A stretch of DNA of 59,477 nucleotides from Neorhizobium sp. UBA3556 (GCA_002376235.1 DFNX01000008.1:81208-140684), one strand, 5' to 3'. Positions 24,065 to 34,238 are shown, numbered from the stretch's first letter. The notes: generated from the sequence alone by a model not told the origin. Numbers and translations are program-made.

Positions 24065-26428
24065 ATGAGCATGACCAAAAACGACCTTTCATCACGTCAT
24101 TTTCAGCGAAAGATATCCGAATTCTGCGAGCTGCGTATCGCGCCAATCGCATCCCGGCGGGTGTTGGAGAATATCCGACCCTACCTAGTCAGTTTGATCA
24201 TCTACCGAAAATCGCCACCGCTCCTGAATGGCCATATCGACTGGACGACGATTGGTCAGACCTGTGGGCTCGAAACCGAGTTGACGGCAGAGTTGAAAAA
24301 GCAGCTTCGGCCAGGCCTCGATGCAATCATCCGGTGGCTCGGTGCTCCACCGGCAGCCGAAGGACGACGGCCACTAAAGCCGACAGCTAGCCCGCGCAAA
24401 ACTGTACTCGCCAAAAAGGCTGTCGCCACATCCTCGACCAGGAAGCCGCAACGTGCGGCGGCCGACGGTTCCTTTGACCGGTCTACGTCGACACCACGTG
24501 GACCTGCACCGAAGCCGATCAGTCCTTTCCCGGAACCGCTATTCGAAGCGACAGAAGATCCGGCAAGCTTTCAGGATGCGTTGGCATATCATATGCGCCG
24601 GTTCGGCGACACCTATTGGCAGCTCTACCGCGCCGTTGTTCATCTCAATGAGACCTTCGACAACAAGACACTTCTGTCCTGGATACAGGGCGAGCGAGTG
24701 CCCCGATCAGTTGCAAGTTTCGATATCCTCCGCAGGATCGAGCGGCGCTATCGTTTGCCAGAGGGATATTTCAAAGAGAAGCTGCCGCATCAGGCACGTT
24801 CGCTTTACGGTCATGATCTCGGTGATATTAGCCCGGCTGAGCGGCGCAGGATCTCATTGCACCTTCCGGATGACTTCAGCAGTCTGCCCTTCACCAAGCG
24901 CGAAGAGATCCTCGATTGGGTGCGCCGGGTGATCATTTCCGGATCAACGGAGTATCGTCGCTATCAGGCGGCGGCCAGCAAGCAACGATATGCGATCCGC
25001 TTTCCCGGAGTCACCTATGGAGGAAGCTCCTTGTCGCCGAGATCCCTAGCATCTGCGGTCGGCGCCAATCAGAATGTAGAGGCCGAGTTTGATGATCCTG
25101 ACCTGCTCTCCGGCGTCGTCGACGCGCCGCCGCGGCTTGCCATGGAAATGGCAGATCTTATCCGCTTCAAAACCTCCACTCTGACGGCGATCGGATTTCA
25201 GCGGAATGGCGTTTGGGGTGAGGAGACGGCCTCTCAGAAGATTGAGCATCTTGGCCTGATGTTCGGCGCACTGGCCGCCTCGCCAAAAGGTGCAGTAAAG
25301 GGATTTGGCGTCCCGCTCAGTCATTTGAGTTTTGGTCTTCTCATCTTTCCCGGCGTTTGGGACTGGTACCTTCAGTGGCGGGAACAGCGGCGCGGCTTCT
25401 ATACCAAATGGGAAGAAGACATGCTGATGGTTGCTCAGGCCCTTTCCCGCGCGGATGTCGGCTGGATACGGCAGCACCCGGAGCTGCTTCAGAATGTCCG
25501 GCCTATCGCAGGCTTGATTGAGCAGGAAGAAATAGAGTTCGCAGCCCGCGACTGGCACGGTGCCTGCGACGCATTTCACCGACATGCCGCCAACCGATCC
25601 AAGGAAATCCAACGCGTCATGCGCGTCCATCGAGACCCGTTTGAGCCGATCATGTGTGTCCTTGAGGCCGAGAGCCCATTGGCGGAGTATCGCAAAATCA
25701 CCGACGAGATTCTTGAACGCATGCCGGATCAGCACAGATATCCGCGGCCGGCGGCAGAGGCCGTCAGGTCGTTCCTGTTACTCCGAATTGGCCTGCACCT
25801 CGGGCTACGACAAAAGAACCTTCGCCAATTGCGTGTCTGCCCGCGCGGACATTATCCGACATCGGAACGCCGGCTCGAGGACATGAAATGCGGGGAGTTG
25901 CGCTGGAGCGACCGCGATCATGGATGGGAGGTCCTCATCCCGTCGGTCGCATTCAAAAACTCCGGCTCCTCGTTCTTCGGACAAAAACCATTTCGACTGA
26001 TACTGCCGGACCTGCTCGATCTCTATAAATATCTAGATGCCTATATCGATCGACACCGCGGTGTTCTGCTTGGCGGCGCCACAGATCCCGGAACCTTGTT
26101 CGTTAAGACGGTGAAGACAACCAGCATAGATGCGGCTTACAATTCGACTACTTTCTACGAGGCTTGGCGGACCGTCATTCAGCGCTACGGTATCTACAAC
26201 CCCTATACCAAACGCGGTGCAATCAAGGGCTTATTGCCTCATGGACCGCATAACCTGCGGGACATTCTTGCGACGCATATTCTGAAGCAGACCGGATCCT
26301 ACGAGCAGGCGAGTTACGCCATTCAGGACACGCCCGACGTTGTGCAGCAGCACTATGGCCGCTTCTTGCCACAGGACAAGGCAGCTCTGGCTGCCAAAAT
26401 CCTCAATCAGGTTTGGGAGGCTGCGTAG
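24065..26428 (+). CDS. Large tyrosine-type site-specific recombinase
   Basis: 787 residues, about twice the usual integrase size. The C-terminal catalytic part has Arg in LGLRQKNLRQL (about 581), H-x-x-R in HNLRD (728-731) and the nucleophile Tyr in QQHYGRF (about 764). The N-terminal 450 residues hold an HTH-like segment (HIDWTTIGQTCGLE), a basic Pro/Ala linker (110-160) and a helical region. It could integrate or rearrange this island; it is the left-hand recombinase of the defence block. Confidence 0.8.
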   Translation: MSMTKNDLSSRHFQRKISEFCELRIAPIASRRVLENIRPYLVSLIIYRKSPPLLNGHIDWTTIGQTCGLETELTAELKKQLRPGLDAIIRWLGAPPAAEGRRPLKPTASPRKTVLAKKAVATSSTRKPQRAAADGSFDRSTSTPRGPAPKPISPFPEPLFEATEDPASFQDALAYHMRRFGDTYWQLYRAVVHLNETFDNKTLLSWIQGERVPRSVASFDILRRIERRYRLPEGYFKEKLPHQARSLYGHDLGDISPAERRRISLHLPDDFSSLPFTKREEILDWVRRVIISGSTEYRRYQAAASKQRYAIRFPGVTYGGSSLSPRSLASAVGANQNVEAEFDDPDLLSGVVDAPPRLAMEMADLIRFKTSTLTAIGFQRNGVWGEETASQKIEHLGLMFGALAASPKGAVKGFGVPLSHLSFGLLIFPGVWDWYLQWREQRRGFYTKWEEDMLMVAQALSRADVGWIRQHPELLQNVRPIAGLIEQEEIEFAARDWHGACDAFHRHAANRSKEIQRVMRVHRDPFEPIMCVLEAESPLAEYRKITDEILERMPDQHRYPRPAAEAVRSFLLLRIGLHLGLRQKNLRQLRVCPRGHYPTSERRLEDMKCGELRWSDRDHGWEVLIPSVAFKNSGSSFFGQKPFRLILPDLLDLYKYLDAYIDRHRGVLLGGATDPGTLFVKTVKTTSIDAAYNSTTFYEAWRTVIQRYGIYNPYTKRGAIKGLLPHGPHNLRDILATHILKQTGSYEQASYAIQDTPDVVQQHYGRFLPQDKAALAAKILNQVWEAA

Positions 26429-26500
26429 GCCCAGATGAGATGCTCGGCTTGGATGTTGCCTACGTCCGAGCCGACATCGTCGTTTCGCTCTTGAAGGGAT

Positions 26501-27805
26501 ATGAACCGCCGGCCCTTGCATTGTTTTGCTTTGGTTGCACACCAATTAGCTGATAAGGCAGCGATCTGGGGAAAATCTCCCACATACAAATCTTGCATTT
26601 CCGCTCGAAGACAACTAATCGATGAGGGAAACTGTTCAGTAACATTGAAATCGCTAGCCGTTTCGGGGGAGACGCTGGGCAACAATTCCAAAACGCAGCT
26701 CAAAATTGCAACGGCTGAGCTGATCCCTAGCCCGACGCCTTGGCCAAACGCCAACGCGCGTCTCCTTGGGCTGGGCGTTGGCCTACCAGTTAAACCGCTC
26801 GATCGGCTTGCCCAGTTCAGTCCTCTCGAATTCGAACGCTTCACTCTCGAATGGGCGACGGACTATCTTTCGAGTATTGAGGATGTCGTGGAAGTTCAGC
26901 AGCGTGGGGGTGCCGGTGACAAGGGTCGCGACGTGATCGTCTGGCTCGATTCCTCTGATATCAGCCCCCGGCGCTGGCGTCTTTATCAGTGCAAGCACTA
27001 CGCCTCCCGTCTCGGCACGGCGACTGCTGCGAGCGAAATTGGCAAGGTTCTGTTCTACACCTTCATCGGTGACTACAGTCCGCCGGAAGAATATTGGTTC
27101 GTCACACATCTAGGTGTCGCCGGAACGCTGCAAGACCTCTTCGATGAACCTTCCAAGCTGAAGGCGCACATCCTGGCGAACTGGTCAGATCATTGTGCAG
27201 ACAAGATAATGAAGGAAAGCGTTCCGCTGTCAGCGGAACTAACCAAGCATATCCAGGCCTTTGATTTCAGCATCTTCAAGGCCAAGCAGCCGCTTGACCT
27301 CATCAACGAGCACGCGAAAACCCGCTATCACCTCCCAGTCTTTGGTTTGCCGCTGATCGATCGGCCGAAACCTCCAGCCCCTCCGTCAACGGTTAGCCCC
27401 GGTGAAATGGGATATGTGTCCCAGCTGTTCGACGTGATCGGTGAGAACCTGGGCATTTCGGTGGGGCAAGCGACGGACTTTGCGCACAGCGACCCCCATC
27501 GACGGCTTTTCGAGAGATCCCGTATCACCTTCTACTGCGCAGAGAACCTCAAGGAGCTCGCTCGCGACCAAATGGCAGACGCCGGATTTTTCGAAACCCT
27601 GGTCGATGAATTCCATGATGGACTTTACCATGTGCATACGGACGATGCCGGAACCGGTCTCAAAAACCTGAAGGCGACAATTCAAGCTGCTCAAAGCCTT
27701 CAACTTGGGGCGCATGCTCTTTCCCAGCACGTCGTTGCAAACGATCGCGAGGGGATCTGCCACCACATGGCGAATGATGATCGCGTCCGGTGGTGTAAAA
27801 CATGA
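26501..27805 (+). CDS. ABC-3C system effector: restriction-endonuclease-like protein
   Basis: 434 residues. A PD-(D/E)xK-type nuclease region shows GDKGRDVIV (D144) and YQCKHY (Q163-x-K165), preceded by FERFTLEWATDYL. The C-terminal half (NLGISVGQATDF, RSRITFYCAENLKELARDQM, FETLVDEFHDGLYHV) is the conserved tail of third-component proteins in ABC three-component systems. Its stop overlaps the next start (ATGA). The N-terminal 100 residues are poor in protein character and no good ribosome site precedes 26501, so the true start may be nearer codon 95. Expected role: DNA cleavage once the ATPase senses invasion. Confidence 0.75.
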   Translation: MNRRPLHCFALVAHQLADKAAIWGKSPTYKSCISARRQLIDEGNCSVTLKSLAVSGETLGNNSKTQLKIATAELIPSPTPWPNANARLLGLGVGLPVKPLDRLAQFSPLEFERFTLEWATDYLSSIEDVVEVQQRGGAGDKGRDVIVWLDSSDISPRRWRLYQCKHYASRLGTATAASEIGKVLFYTFIGDYSPPEEYWFVTHLGVAGTLQDLFDEPSKLKAHILANWSDHCADKIMKESVPLSAELTKHIQAFDFSIFKAKQPLDLINEHAKTRYHLPVFGLPLIDRPKPPAPPSTVSPGEMGYVSQLFDVIGENLGISVGQATDFAHSDPHRRLFERSRITFYCAENLKELARDQMADAGFFETLVDEFHDGLYHVHTDDAGTGLKNLKATIQAAQSLQLGAHALSQHVVANDREGICHHMANDDRVRWCKT

Positions 27806-28305
27806 GTTCTGACCTTAGCCGCAAATCTCGGCCATTCAACTCGCCACTCGAGTGCGGGTTGCGAATGCTTTTCATTCTCACGGCTCAAGCCGAGCGGTTC
27901 GCGGACCTGCAAAGGCTTGTGAACTACGATTATTTACTAGTGCACTCTGGAGATGTCTCCGACGGGCCTAAAAGCCTCCACCCGGATGTGCCGTTCCGCG
28001 GGAATGAGTTGCTGGTTAAGCGTGACCTTGTGCACGCCGGGTTGAATACAATGTTCTCGAGGGAGCTGATAGAAAAATCCTTTACGATCATGGGCATCAT
28101 GTATCGCGCCAATGAGCTGACTTTCGCGTTTACAAAGCTCCTTCGCTCAGCCTACGCAGACGACTTGCGTTCACGTTCGCATTGGCTCGTGGAGCGTTTT
28201 GGTGACATGCCGGATCACGAGCTCGAAACATTCATGAGCGCTAATGTTGGTAAGTGGGGAGCTGAGTTCGAGCGCTTCACCGCGGCGCGAGATTTGGAAC
28301 CGTAA
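27802..28305 (+). CDS. ABC-3C system middle component
   Basis: 167 residues: NSPLECGLRMLFILTA, then LQRLVNYDYLLVHSGDVSDG, then SLHPDVPFRGNELLVKRDL. This is the pattern of the small middle component that links the ABC ATPase and the effector in ABC-3C systems. No catalytic residues are evident. It starts within the effector stop (ATGA) and ends 2 bases before the ATPase gene. Confidence 0.8.
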   Translation: MSSDLSRKSRPFNSPLECGLRMLFILTAQAERFADLQRLVNYDYLLVHSGDVSDGPKSLHPDVPFRGNELLVKRDLVHAGLNTMFSRELIEKSFTIMGIMYRANELTFAFTKLLRSAYADDLRSRSHWLVERFGDMPDHELETFMSANVGKWGAEFERFTAARDLEP

Positions 28306-28307
28306 AC

Positions 28308-30140
28308 ATGCAACTTCGCAAGATACGCCTGTCTGGGCCAGATGTACCCAAAGCCGAAATCGAGTTCAATGCGGGCGCAAATGTTCTTGCCGGTCAATCG
28401 GACACAGGCAAGAGCTACCTTCTCCATTGCCTGGACTACATCCTCGGAGCTGATGAGCTAAGGAAACGCATACCAGAAGCTGAACTATATTCACAACTCC
28501 ACGTCGAATTTCAGGAGCCCCTTGGCGATTACCTCACACTAGAGCGCAACCTGTCAGGAGGCGAACTCGCTGTCCACAGATGCAGGATGGATGATATCAT
28601 CGATGATGGCGAGAGGGTCATCCGGAGCAGATCTGGAAGCAGTCAGACCAAAGATCTGACGTCGGTATTGCTTCCATTTGCCGAAATGGCTGGCGAAGCG
28701 AAGCTTCGGAAGAACGACCGCGGAGAAACGCAGCGCCTGACTGTCAGGACCCTTTTGCCAATTTTCCTCGTCAACGAAATCGCAATGATCGATGAGAAAT
28801 CGCCTGTCGTCGGCGATGGAACATTTGATGCCACCGCTCGCAAACGCATGTTCGCTTACCTGTTGTCCGGCAAGGACGATACGGGGATCATTGCAGCCGA
28901 ACGCCGCGATATCATACGTGCGCGCGATCAAGCAAAGCTTGGGCTGATTGCGGACCTGCTGGAACCTCTTCAACGCAAGGTTAAATCCTTCTCGGATGAC
29001 CCTAACGATACGATCGAGAAGGTCAACAATGCGATCGGATCGATAACGGCCGAGCTAAATGCGACCACCGAGACCCGCACCGCAGTTCTGCGTAACCTTA
29101 AGACAGAAATAGCGGAACTACAGCGCGCTGAGACACAGATCATAGCAATAAATGAAGTACTCGATCGGTACAAACTCCTGTCGGCGCGATACAAGTCGGA
29201 TCTGGGGCGGCTCGACTTTATCGCTGAGGGTGCACACTACTTCGATGGCCTTCAAGAAGTACACTGCCCGCTATGCGACCAGCCAATGAGCCGAGACCAT
29301 TCGCACGTCGCACAGAAAAGAAGTGCAGATGTTTATGCGGGTGCAAGAGCAGAAGCCGCCAAGATCAAGGCACTGAATACGGACCTCTCCCAAGCGATCA
29401 CAACCCTCGAGGAACGGCTCGCTGACTGGCGCGAAGGCGAGGCTACATCGCAAAAGAACATCAAGGACTTCCGGGAGCACCTGGATCGTCAGCTGGCACC
29501 GGCGCTTTCGGACTTGAACTCCCAGCTTGAGAAACTGATACGCCGGCGTGTTGAACTCGAAGGCGCGCGAAACGACAAAGACCAACTCGAAAATCTCCAA
29601 TTGATGAAGGCTGAGATCGAAAGAACGAGCACTGGCAAGACCGGCACGTCGAAGTGGGAGCCGCTGCCATCAGTCGCATTGCGAAACCTTTGCAAAAGCA
29701 TCGAAACCGTCTTGATCGAATGGCAATGGAGTGCCGAACCTCGTGTTGAGTTTGATCAAGCGGATTTCGATATCGTCGTCGACGGTCAGTCGCGTCAGTC
29801 GCACGGTAAGGGTGTCCGCTCAATCCTTCATTCAGCCTTCGTGATCGGGCCTCTACGCTATAGCTCCCAATACGAGAAGCCTCACCCGGGTTTCGTCGTG
29901 CTCGATTCGCCCTTGACGAGCTATCGCAAATCTCCGTCTGTCAACAACGGAGACGGGCCGATCCCGCCAAGGATCGAAGTGGGATTTTGGAAGGCCTTGG
30001 CAGACGTCAGTTCGATGGTTCAGGTCATCGTGATCGAAAACAAAGAGCCGCCCAAAGAGGTGGCTGACGCGATTTCGTACATATGGTTCGCCGGCGACGA
30101 CGCGAAACCCGGTGAGCGCAAGGCGTTCATTCCCTCATAA
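28308..30140 (+). CDS. ABC-3C system ATPase (DUF3732, SMC/Rad50-like)
   Basis: 610 residues. Walker A GQSDTGKS (about 29-36), a long coiled-coil region (about 200-460) broken by a zinc-hook-like CPLC (about 320-323), and a C-terminal half with Walker B GFVVLDSPL (about 532). This is the DUF3732 family of Rad50-like ATPases that power ABC-3C systems. It likely senses foreign DNA or replication intermediates and licenses the nuclease. Third gene of the three-gene operon. Confidence 0.85.
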   Translation: MQLRKIRLSGPDVPKAEIEFNAGANVLAGQSDTGKSYLLHCLDYILGADELRKRIPEAELYSQLHVEFQEPLGDYLTLERNLSGGELAVHRCRMDDIIDDGERVIRSRSGSSQTKDLTSVLLPFAEMAGEAKLRKNDRGETQRLTVRTLLPIFLVNEIAMIDEKSPVVGDGTFDATARKRMFAYLLSGKDDTGIIAAERRDIIRARDQAKLGLIADLLEPLQRKVKSFSDDPNDTIEKVNNAIGSITAELNATTETRTAVLRNLKTEIAELQRAETQIIAINEVLDRYKLLSARYKSDLGRLDFIAEGAHYFDGLQEVHCPLCDQPMSRDHSHVAQKRSADVYAGARAEAAKIKALNTDLSQAITTLEERLADWREGEATSQKNIKDFREHLDRQLAPALSDLNSQLEKLIRRRVELEGARNDKDQLENLQLMKAEIERTSTGKTGTSKWEPLPSVALRNLCKSIETVLIEWQWSAEPRVEFDQADFDIVVDGQSRQSHGKGVRSILHSAFVIGPLRYSSQYEKPHPGFVVLDSPLTSYRKSPSVNNGDGPIPPRIEVGFWKALADVSSMVQVIVIENKEPPKEVADAISYIWFAGDDAKPGERKAFIPS

Positions 30141-30229
30141 CGGAAGGCTGGATCGCGTAATCCGAACCATTTTTTGAAGATAGATGTTGGGACGCTTTAC
30201 GCATTTCCGCTTAGCGCAACCCGGATCAG

Positions 30230-31105
30230 CTAGAGGGCTGGCGGTGCGCGTGAGAGATCAAATCCATAGGCCAGACACATCTCGTAGCCTCGCCGAGCGG
30301 CGACTGCATTGACTTCCCATAGTTTTTTGAAGGCCCGCACACATGCTGCATGCGGGACGTGCGGGCCGTTCAGCTGTTCAATGGCTGCAAGTTTTTCAGC
30401 GCTCGCGGTTCCGCGATCACGCTCTTCCAGCAGCATTCCGATCGAACCGATCATCTGCGCCCGGTCACGGTGAAGCGTGTCTCGCTTGTTCAGTCCAAAG
30501 AAATCGATAATGATGCGCCCGCGCAGATTGAGAGGCCCCTCGCGGTGTGTAGGCACGGCAGTCGTTAGCGTGAACGTTATAAGCTCCTCCGGATCGAGAT
30601 CACCCTCTCCGAGAGGATAACATAAGAGTGCTCGCTCCTGATCAACGGCATCGGTCTCGCTCAAAGCCCGTACCGCGGCTATAGGAAACCAGTTGAGCTT
30701 GAAGATGGAGTTGCACACTTTACAGGAGGCTGCGTAATTCCGCAGCTCATAAGCAAGCCAATAATAGCCGCTCGCGGACGCTGTCCCAATATTTGCATAG
30801 GCTAAGTCCGAGTGACGCGTCGGATCTGGCCAGGTCTCCACATTGGATTTCGGGCGAAAATGCTCGAGGTCCCAGGTTACAGGGCCATAGGCGCCACCCT
30901 CCAGCCGCTGCTCGCAGAAAACACATTTATCGTGCTGCAGCCGCATGTAGACGGGCTTTACCGTGCTCCAGATCGATGATGCCTCTTCGTAGGCCTTCTG
31001 CGCTATGAATTTCGCAGTCCGCTTCCTAGCCTTTTTCAACCAGTTTGCGTCGAGCTCGGCGACAGCCTCTTCGACCGCAGCGATGTCAAATTGATGGCGT
31101 ATCAT
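30230..31105 (-). CDS. ptuB: HNH nuclease, Septu PtuB-like
   Basis: 291 residues. Zinc-binding CVFC, then DLEHFRPK carrying the catalytic His, then CKVCN: a beta-beta-alpha metal HNH fold. The rest is helical. It follows the AAA ATPase gene by 7 bases, the arrangement of Septu (PtuA ATPase plus PtuB nuclease). It would cut DNA or RNA when released or activated by the ATPase. Confidence 0.8.
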   Translation of the reverse strand: MIRHQFDIAAVEEAVAELDANWLKKARKRTAKFIAQKAYEEASSIWSTVKPVYMRLQHDKCVFCEQRLEGGAYGPVTWDLEHFRPKSNVETWPDPTRHSDLAYANIGTASASGYYWLAYELRNYAASCKVCNSIFKLNWFPIAAVRALSETDAVDQERALLCYPLGEGDLDPEELITFTLTTAVPTHREGPLNLRGRIIIDFFGLNKRDTLHRDRAQMIGSIGMLLEERDRGTASAEKLAAIEQLNGPHVPHAACVRAFKKLWEVNAVAARRGYEMCLAYGFDLSRAPPAL

Positions 31106-31112
31106 AGAGTTC

Positions 31113-32345
31113 TTATCCGGCGGACCGAGATGGCGACGTAACTCGCTTCAAGAACTCCAGCGCAGCCCCGGAGTCGCCATCTGCGACACGTTTGAACAAG
31201 CTTTGTGATTCCTGTTCAAACGATTCTGGCCGCGTTGTCGTCAGACCGAAATAGGAAGATAGCAACATTTGTTCGACGCTTTGGCCAAATGCGTGCTCGG
31301 CGATCTGGCTAATCGTTGCAGTTCCATTCTCAGCACGATCGGTGATGAAGATGTTCTCGCGCTTTACGCTCGTGGCAACAAGAGGACTGTGTGATGTGAA
31401 TACGAACTGAAGGCGTGGAAACGCTTTCGACAAGAGCTGTACGACCTGACGCTGCCAAGAAGGATGAAGATGGAGGTCGATCTCGTCCACAAGGACGATT
31501 CCGTTAATCGAGTTTAGAGGTTCATCCTCCGACGCCACGTCGGCAAGATGGCCAATCAGATCACCTATCCAGCCAATGAAGGCCTTGTAGCCATCGGAGA
31601 GCGAATTGAACGGCGTCGGTGCGCCCTCGAAATCAAATAGATACTGTTCGTCCTCGGGTAAGAAAGCGCCCGTAAACGCGATGTCGTTGGGCAGAACCTC
31701 GTTAAGTAGGCTCACTGCTTCAGCGAACCGCGGACTGGATGGCTTAAGGCGGCTCAGCCACGTCGTCAGTGGTCTGAGCGCCACGTGATCCTCGAACAGG
31801 CCGGCAATACGCTGATAGCGCAGACCGCGCGAGCGGCGGGCACTGCTCTCTGAATAATCTCCCGTTTCAACCCTGCGTGTGGCACCGTAACCGACCACGA
31901 AAAAAGCAGGCGAGAAATCATCCTCGAGCAGGGGCGTCACTGGAGAGTCCGGCGTATATTCGAGATAGATCCGATCGAGATTGCCGCGGGCCGGCGGATC
32001 AAGCCGCGCTAGGAGCTCAATCCGGCTCTTTAGACCCAGAGCTCCTTCGTGGGAATCGGCCTTACCAATCACCTTCAAGAGGCAGTGTGAAACTTCGGGC
32101 ATTCCCGGTACCTGACGGCGGACGAGACGGTATGGCACAAAGCCGGACCGCTGCAGCGCTGGTGCCAGTACCGCGATTGCAAGAGCCCGAAGAACGGACG
32201 ACTTTCCACCTCCATTGTCTCCGAGGATGAGGTTTACGTTCGATATCTCTGAAGAGCCTGCCGTCTTACGGCCCGGGTATTGGAGATCGAGCTTCGCTCT
32301 CTGGAAGCATTTGAAATCATATATCGTGAGAGACTTGGCGTACAC
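31113..32345 (-). CDS. ptuA: AAA/SMC-like ATPase, Septu PtuA-like
   Basis: 410 residues. Walker A LGDNGGGKSS near residue 45, signature region FNSLSDGYKAFIGW, Walker B GIVLVDEIDLHLHP and switch His in VFTSHSPLVA. This is the single-chain Rad50-like ATPase group with AAA_21/23-type domains. Paired with an HNH nuclease, it fits Septu. First gene of the two-gene unit, divergent from the Shedu-type operon. Confidence 0.8.
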   Translation of the reverse strand: MYAKSLTIYDFKCFQRAKLDLQYPGRKTAGSSEISNVNLILGDNGGGKSSVLRALAIAVLAPALQRSGFVPYRLVRRQVPGMPEVSHCLLKVIGKADSHEGALGLKSRIELLARLDPPARGNLDRIYLEYTPDSPVTPLLEDDFSPAFFVVGYGATRRVETGDYSESSARRSRGLRYQRIAGLFEDHVALRPLTTWLSRLKPSSPRFAEAVSLLNEVLPNDIAFTGAFLPEDEQYLFDFEGAPTPFNSLSDGYKAFIGWIGDLIGHLADVASEDEPLNSINGIVLVDEIDLHLHPSWQRQVVQLLSKAFPRLQFVFTSHSPLVATSVKRENIFITDRAENGTATISQIAEHAFGQSVEQMLLSSYFGLTTTRPESFEQESQSLFKRVADGDSGAALEFLKRVTSPSRSAG

Positions 32346-32783
32346 TCTGGATCCTCGGATGGTTCATGGACAGAGTTATCATTAATTCGTTGTGCGGTAT
32401 ACTGATCAACGTCGTGGTTGCCGCCACAGACCGACTACGGTGCGGCCAAAAAACTCGGTTTTGTTGCCTTTTCCCGGCCGCCTTGCCCAAGGTGCGAATA
32501 TCAGATCGTTCCCAGAATCCCGCATCTGTGTGTCGCAGTCGAGCTGCGACGAGCGAGTGTCCCGTTCCGTTAGCTTTTCCCTTGACCAAAGGAACTTGAT
32601 CCAACCGGCGGACGACCAATGCATTCTCGCCGGTGTGACCTGGAAGTTGGACTGCAAGCGTATTGTGCTGGGTCGAGGATAGCACCCTAATATTATTGCA
32701 GTTTTCCTCTACTATTCCGATCAAACGAATTGTCGCTTCCACCTACTGGTCTTATATTTTCCCGGTATTTTATAGGATCGCGC
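32346..32783. other. Divergent promoter region between two defence operons
   Basis: About 440 bases between ptuA-like and sduA-like starts. Open frames here have no ribosome site or family resemblance. It should carry two promoters; none is clear enough to mark. Confidence 0.4.
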
Positions 32784-34238
32784 ATGGCAACGTTCGGCCC
32801 CCAATTCGGTAACGACGATAAAGGGACTCTATTCCTGCAGATAAAGGAGCCTGGCCTCGTTGAGGTGTTTTTCACACCGTCGGATCGGCGGATCGCGATT
32901 GCTGACCTTACCAAGATCAATACGACGCAAGTGCTCTTACGCTTCGATGCAGCCAAACACACGACCACGTTGTTCCCGATCAACACTATGCCGGAATCCG
33001 AAGTCTTCCTAATGCCGAAATATGATCCTATCGTGTCGATCGAAATCATTGAGGATGAAGACTTCTTTCAAGATTTCAACGATTTCCGCACCATGGAGGA
33101 TGTTCAGGCCTACCTCGCCGAAGGCATGCCGAAAGGGCTTGTCAAAGACCCGAATTACGGTCTTGGTTTTGATCGCAAGCTTTCGTTCATCTTGCACGCG
33201 ATCCAGCAAGTTGAAGGCGTTAAGAACCTGCGGATCACCGGCAAGCGCGAGCTGGACGTCGCCGTGACTGATGGCGGAACGACCTACGAGATCGGCTATA
33301 CCCTCTTCGATGAGCTGCGCCGGAATGCCAATCGCTTCGACACGAAGGCGCAGGGTTCGGCACGAAAGAAGAAGCTACAGGCTGCATACACCAACCTGCT
33401 CACTCGCCTAGATCCAGAGAAATTCCCCGTGAGGATTTTCGATCGCGCCCCCGACGACATCGCCGACGTGATCGGCAATACGATCAGCGATACCAAGCTC
33501 TCCGAGAACGACCGGGCGGCTGTGGTTAACATGGCCGCGGCATCCGTGCGTACCTCGATGAAGTCGCAACGCGGCAGCCTAGCGAAACTTCACGACGAGA
33601 TCGAGCTTGCCTCGCTCGATGAACTGATCGCTCGTATCGAGGAGCGGTTCGCTGAAAGAACGAGCGAGCTGCAATGGCAGAAACTCCTCGCGGCTAACCC
33701 GTTCATTCTCGATATGGCGTTCAATGTGCCGGTCCTATTCGTGCAGGGCCAGGCACATGTAGGCGGCAAGGTGCTGAATGGCTCCGGCGAAAAGATTGCC
33801 GATTTCCTGTTCACCAACAAGCTGACCGACAGCATCGCCGTGCTCGAGATCAAGACGCCTGGCACGGAGCTGATTGGCAAGAGGGAATATCGTGGCGGCG
33901 TTTACACCGCATCTGCCGAGCTCGTCGGCGCCGTGGCGCAGGTGCTCGATCAGATCGACAAGTTGCGTAGCAATATCTATCGGCTCCAGTCGGAGAACCG
34001 GCCGATCGCGCTCGAGGCCTACGGCATCAAGGGGATGATTCTGGCGGGAACGATTCCAGAAGGTCCGCGAAAGCGTGCCTTCGAGCTTTATCGAGCCAGT
34101 CTCGCCGGCGTCACCGTCATCACATTCGATGAGCTGCTGTTGAAGCTGAAATCCCTTCGTGACCTTCTGGGCGGAAAAGCCGATGTCGCCGTCAGCAAGA
34201 AACCAAAACCCGCGCAAGAATTCGAGGATCTGTTTTAA
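32784..34238 (+). CDS. sduA: Shedu-type nuclease (DUF4263)
   Basis: 484 residues. The C-terminal domain has LQWQKLLAANPFILD (about 295) and VLEIKTPGTEL (about 353), the E-x-K of the PD-(D/E)xK fold in the Shedu SduA (DUF4263) family. N-terminal 280 residues are beta-rich then helical and probably sense the trigger. AGGATCGCGC before ATG 32784 fixes the start. Shedu is normally described as a one-gene system, but here the stop codon overlaps the start of a giant ATPase gene (TAATG). Confidence 0.8.
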   Translation: MATFGPQFGNDDKGTLFLQIKEPGLVEVFFTPSDRRIAIADLTKINTTQVLLRFDAAKHTTTLFPINTMPESEVFLMPKYDPIVSIEIIEDEDFFQDFNDFRTMEDVQAYLAEGMPKGLVKDPNYGLGFDRKLSFILHAIQQVEGVKNLRITGKRELDVAVTDGGTTYEIGYTLFDELRRNANRFDTKAQGSARKKKLQAAYTNLLTRLDPEKFPVRIFDRAPDDIADVIGNTISDTKLSENDRAAVVNMAAASVRTSMKSQRGSLAKLHDEIELASLDELIARIEERFAERTSELQWQKLLAANPFILDMAFNVPVLFVQGQAHVGGKVLNGSGEKIADFLFTNKLTDSIAVLEIKTPGTELIGKREYRGGVYTASAELVGAVAQVLDQIDKLRSNIYRLQSENRPIALEAYGIKGMILAGTIPEGPRKRAFELYRASLAGVTVITFDELLLKLKSLRDLLGGKADVAVSKKPKPAQEFEDLF

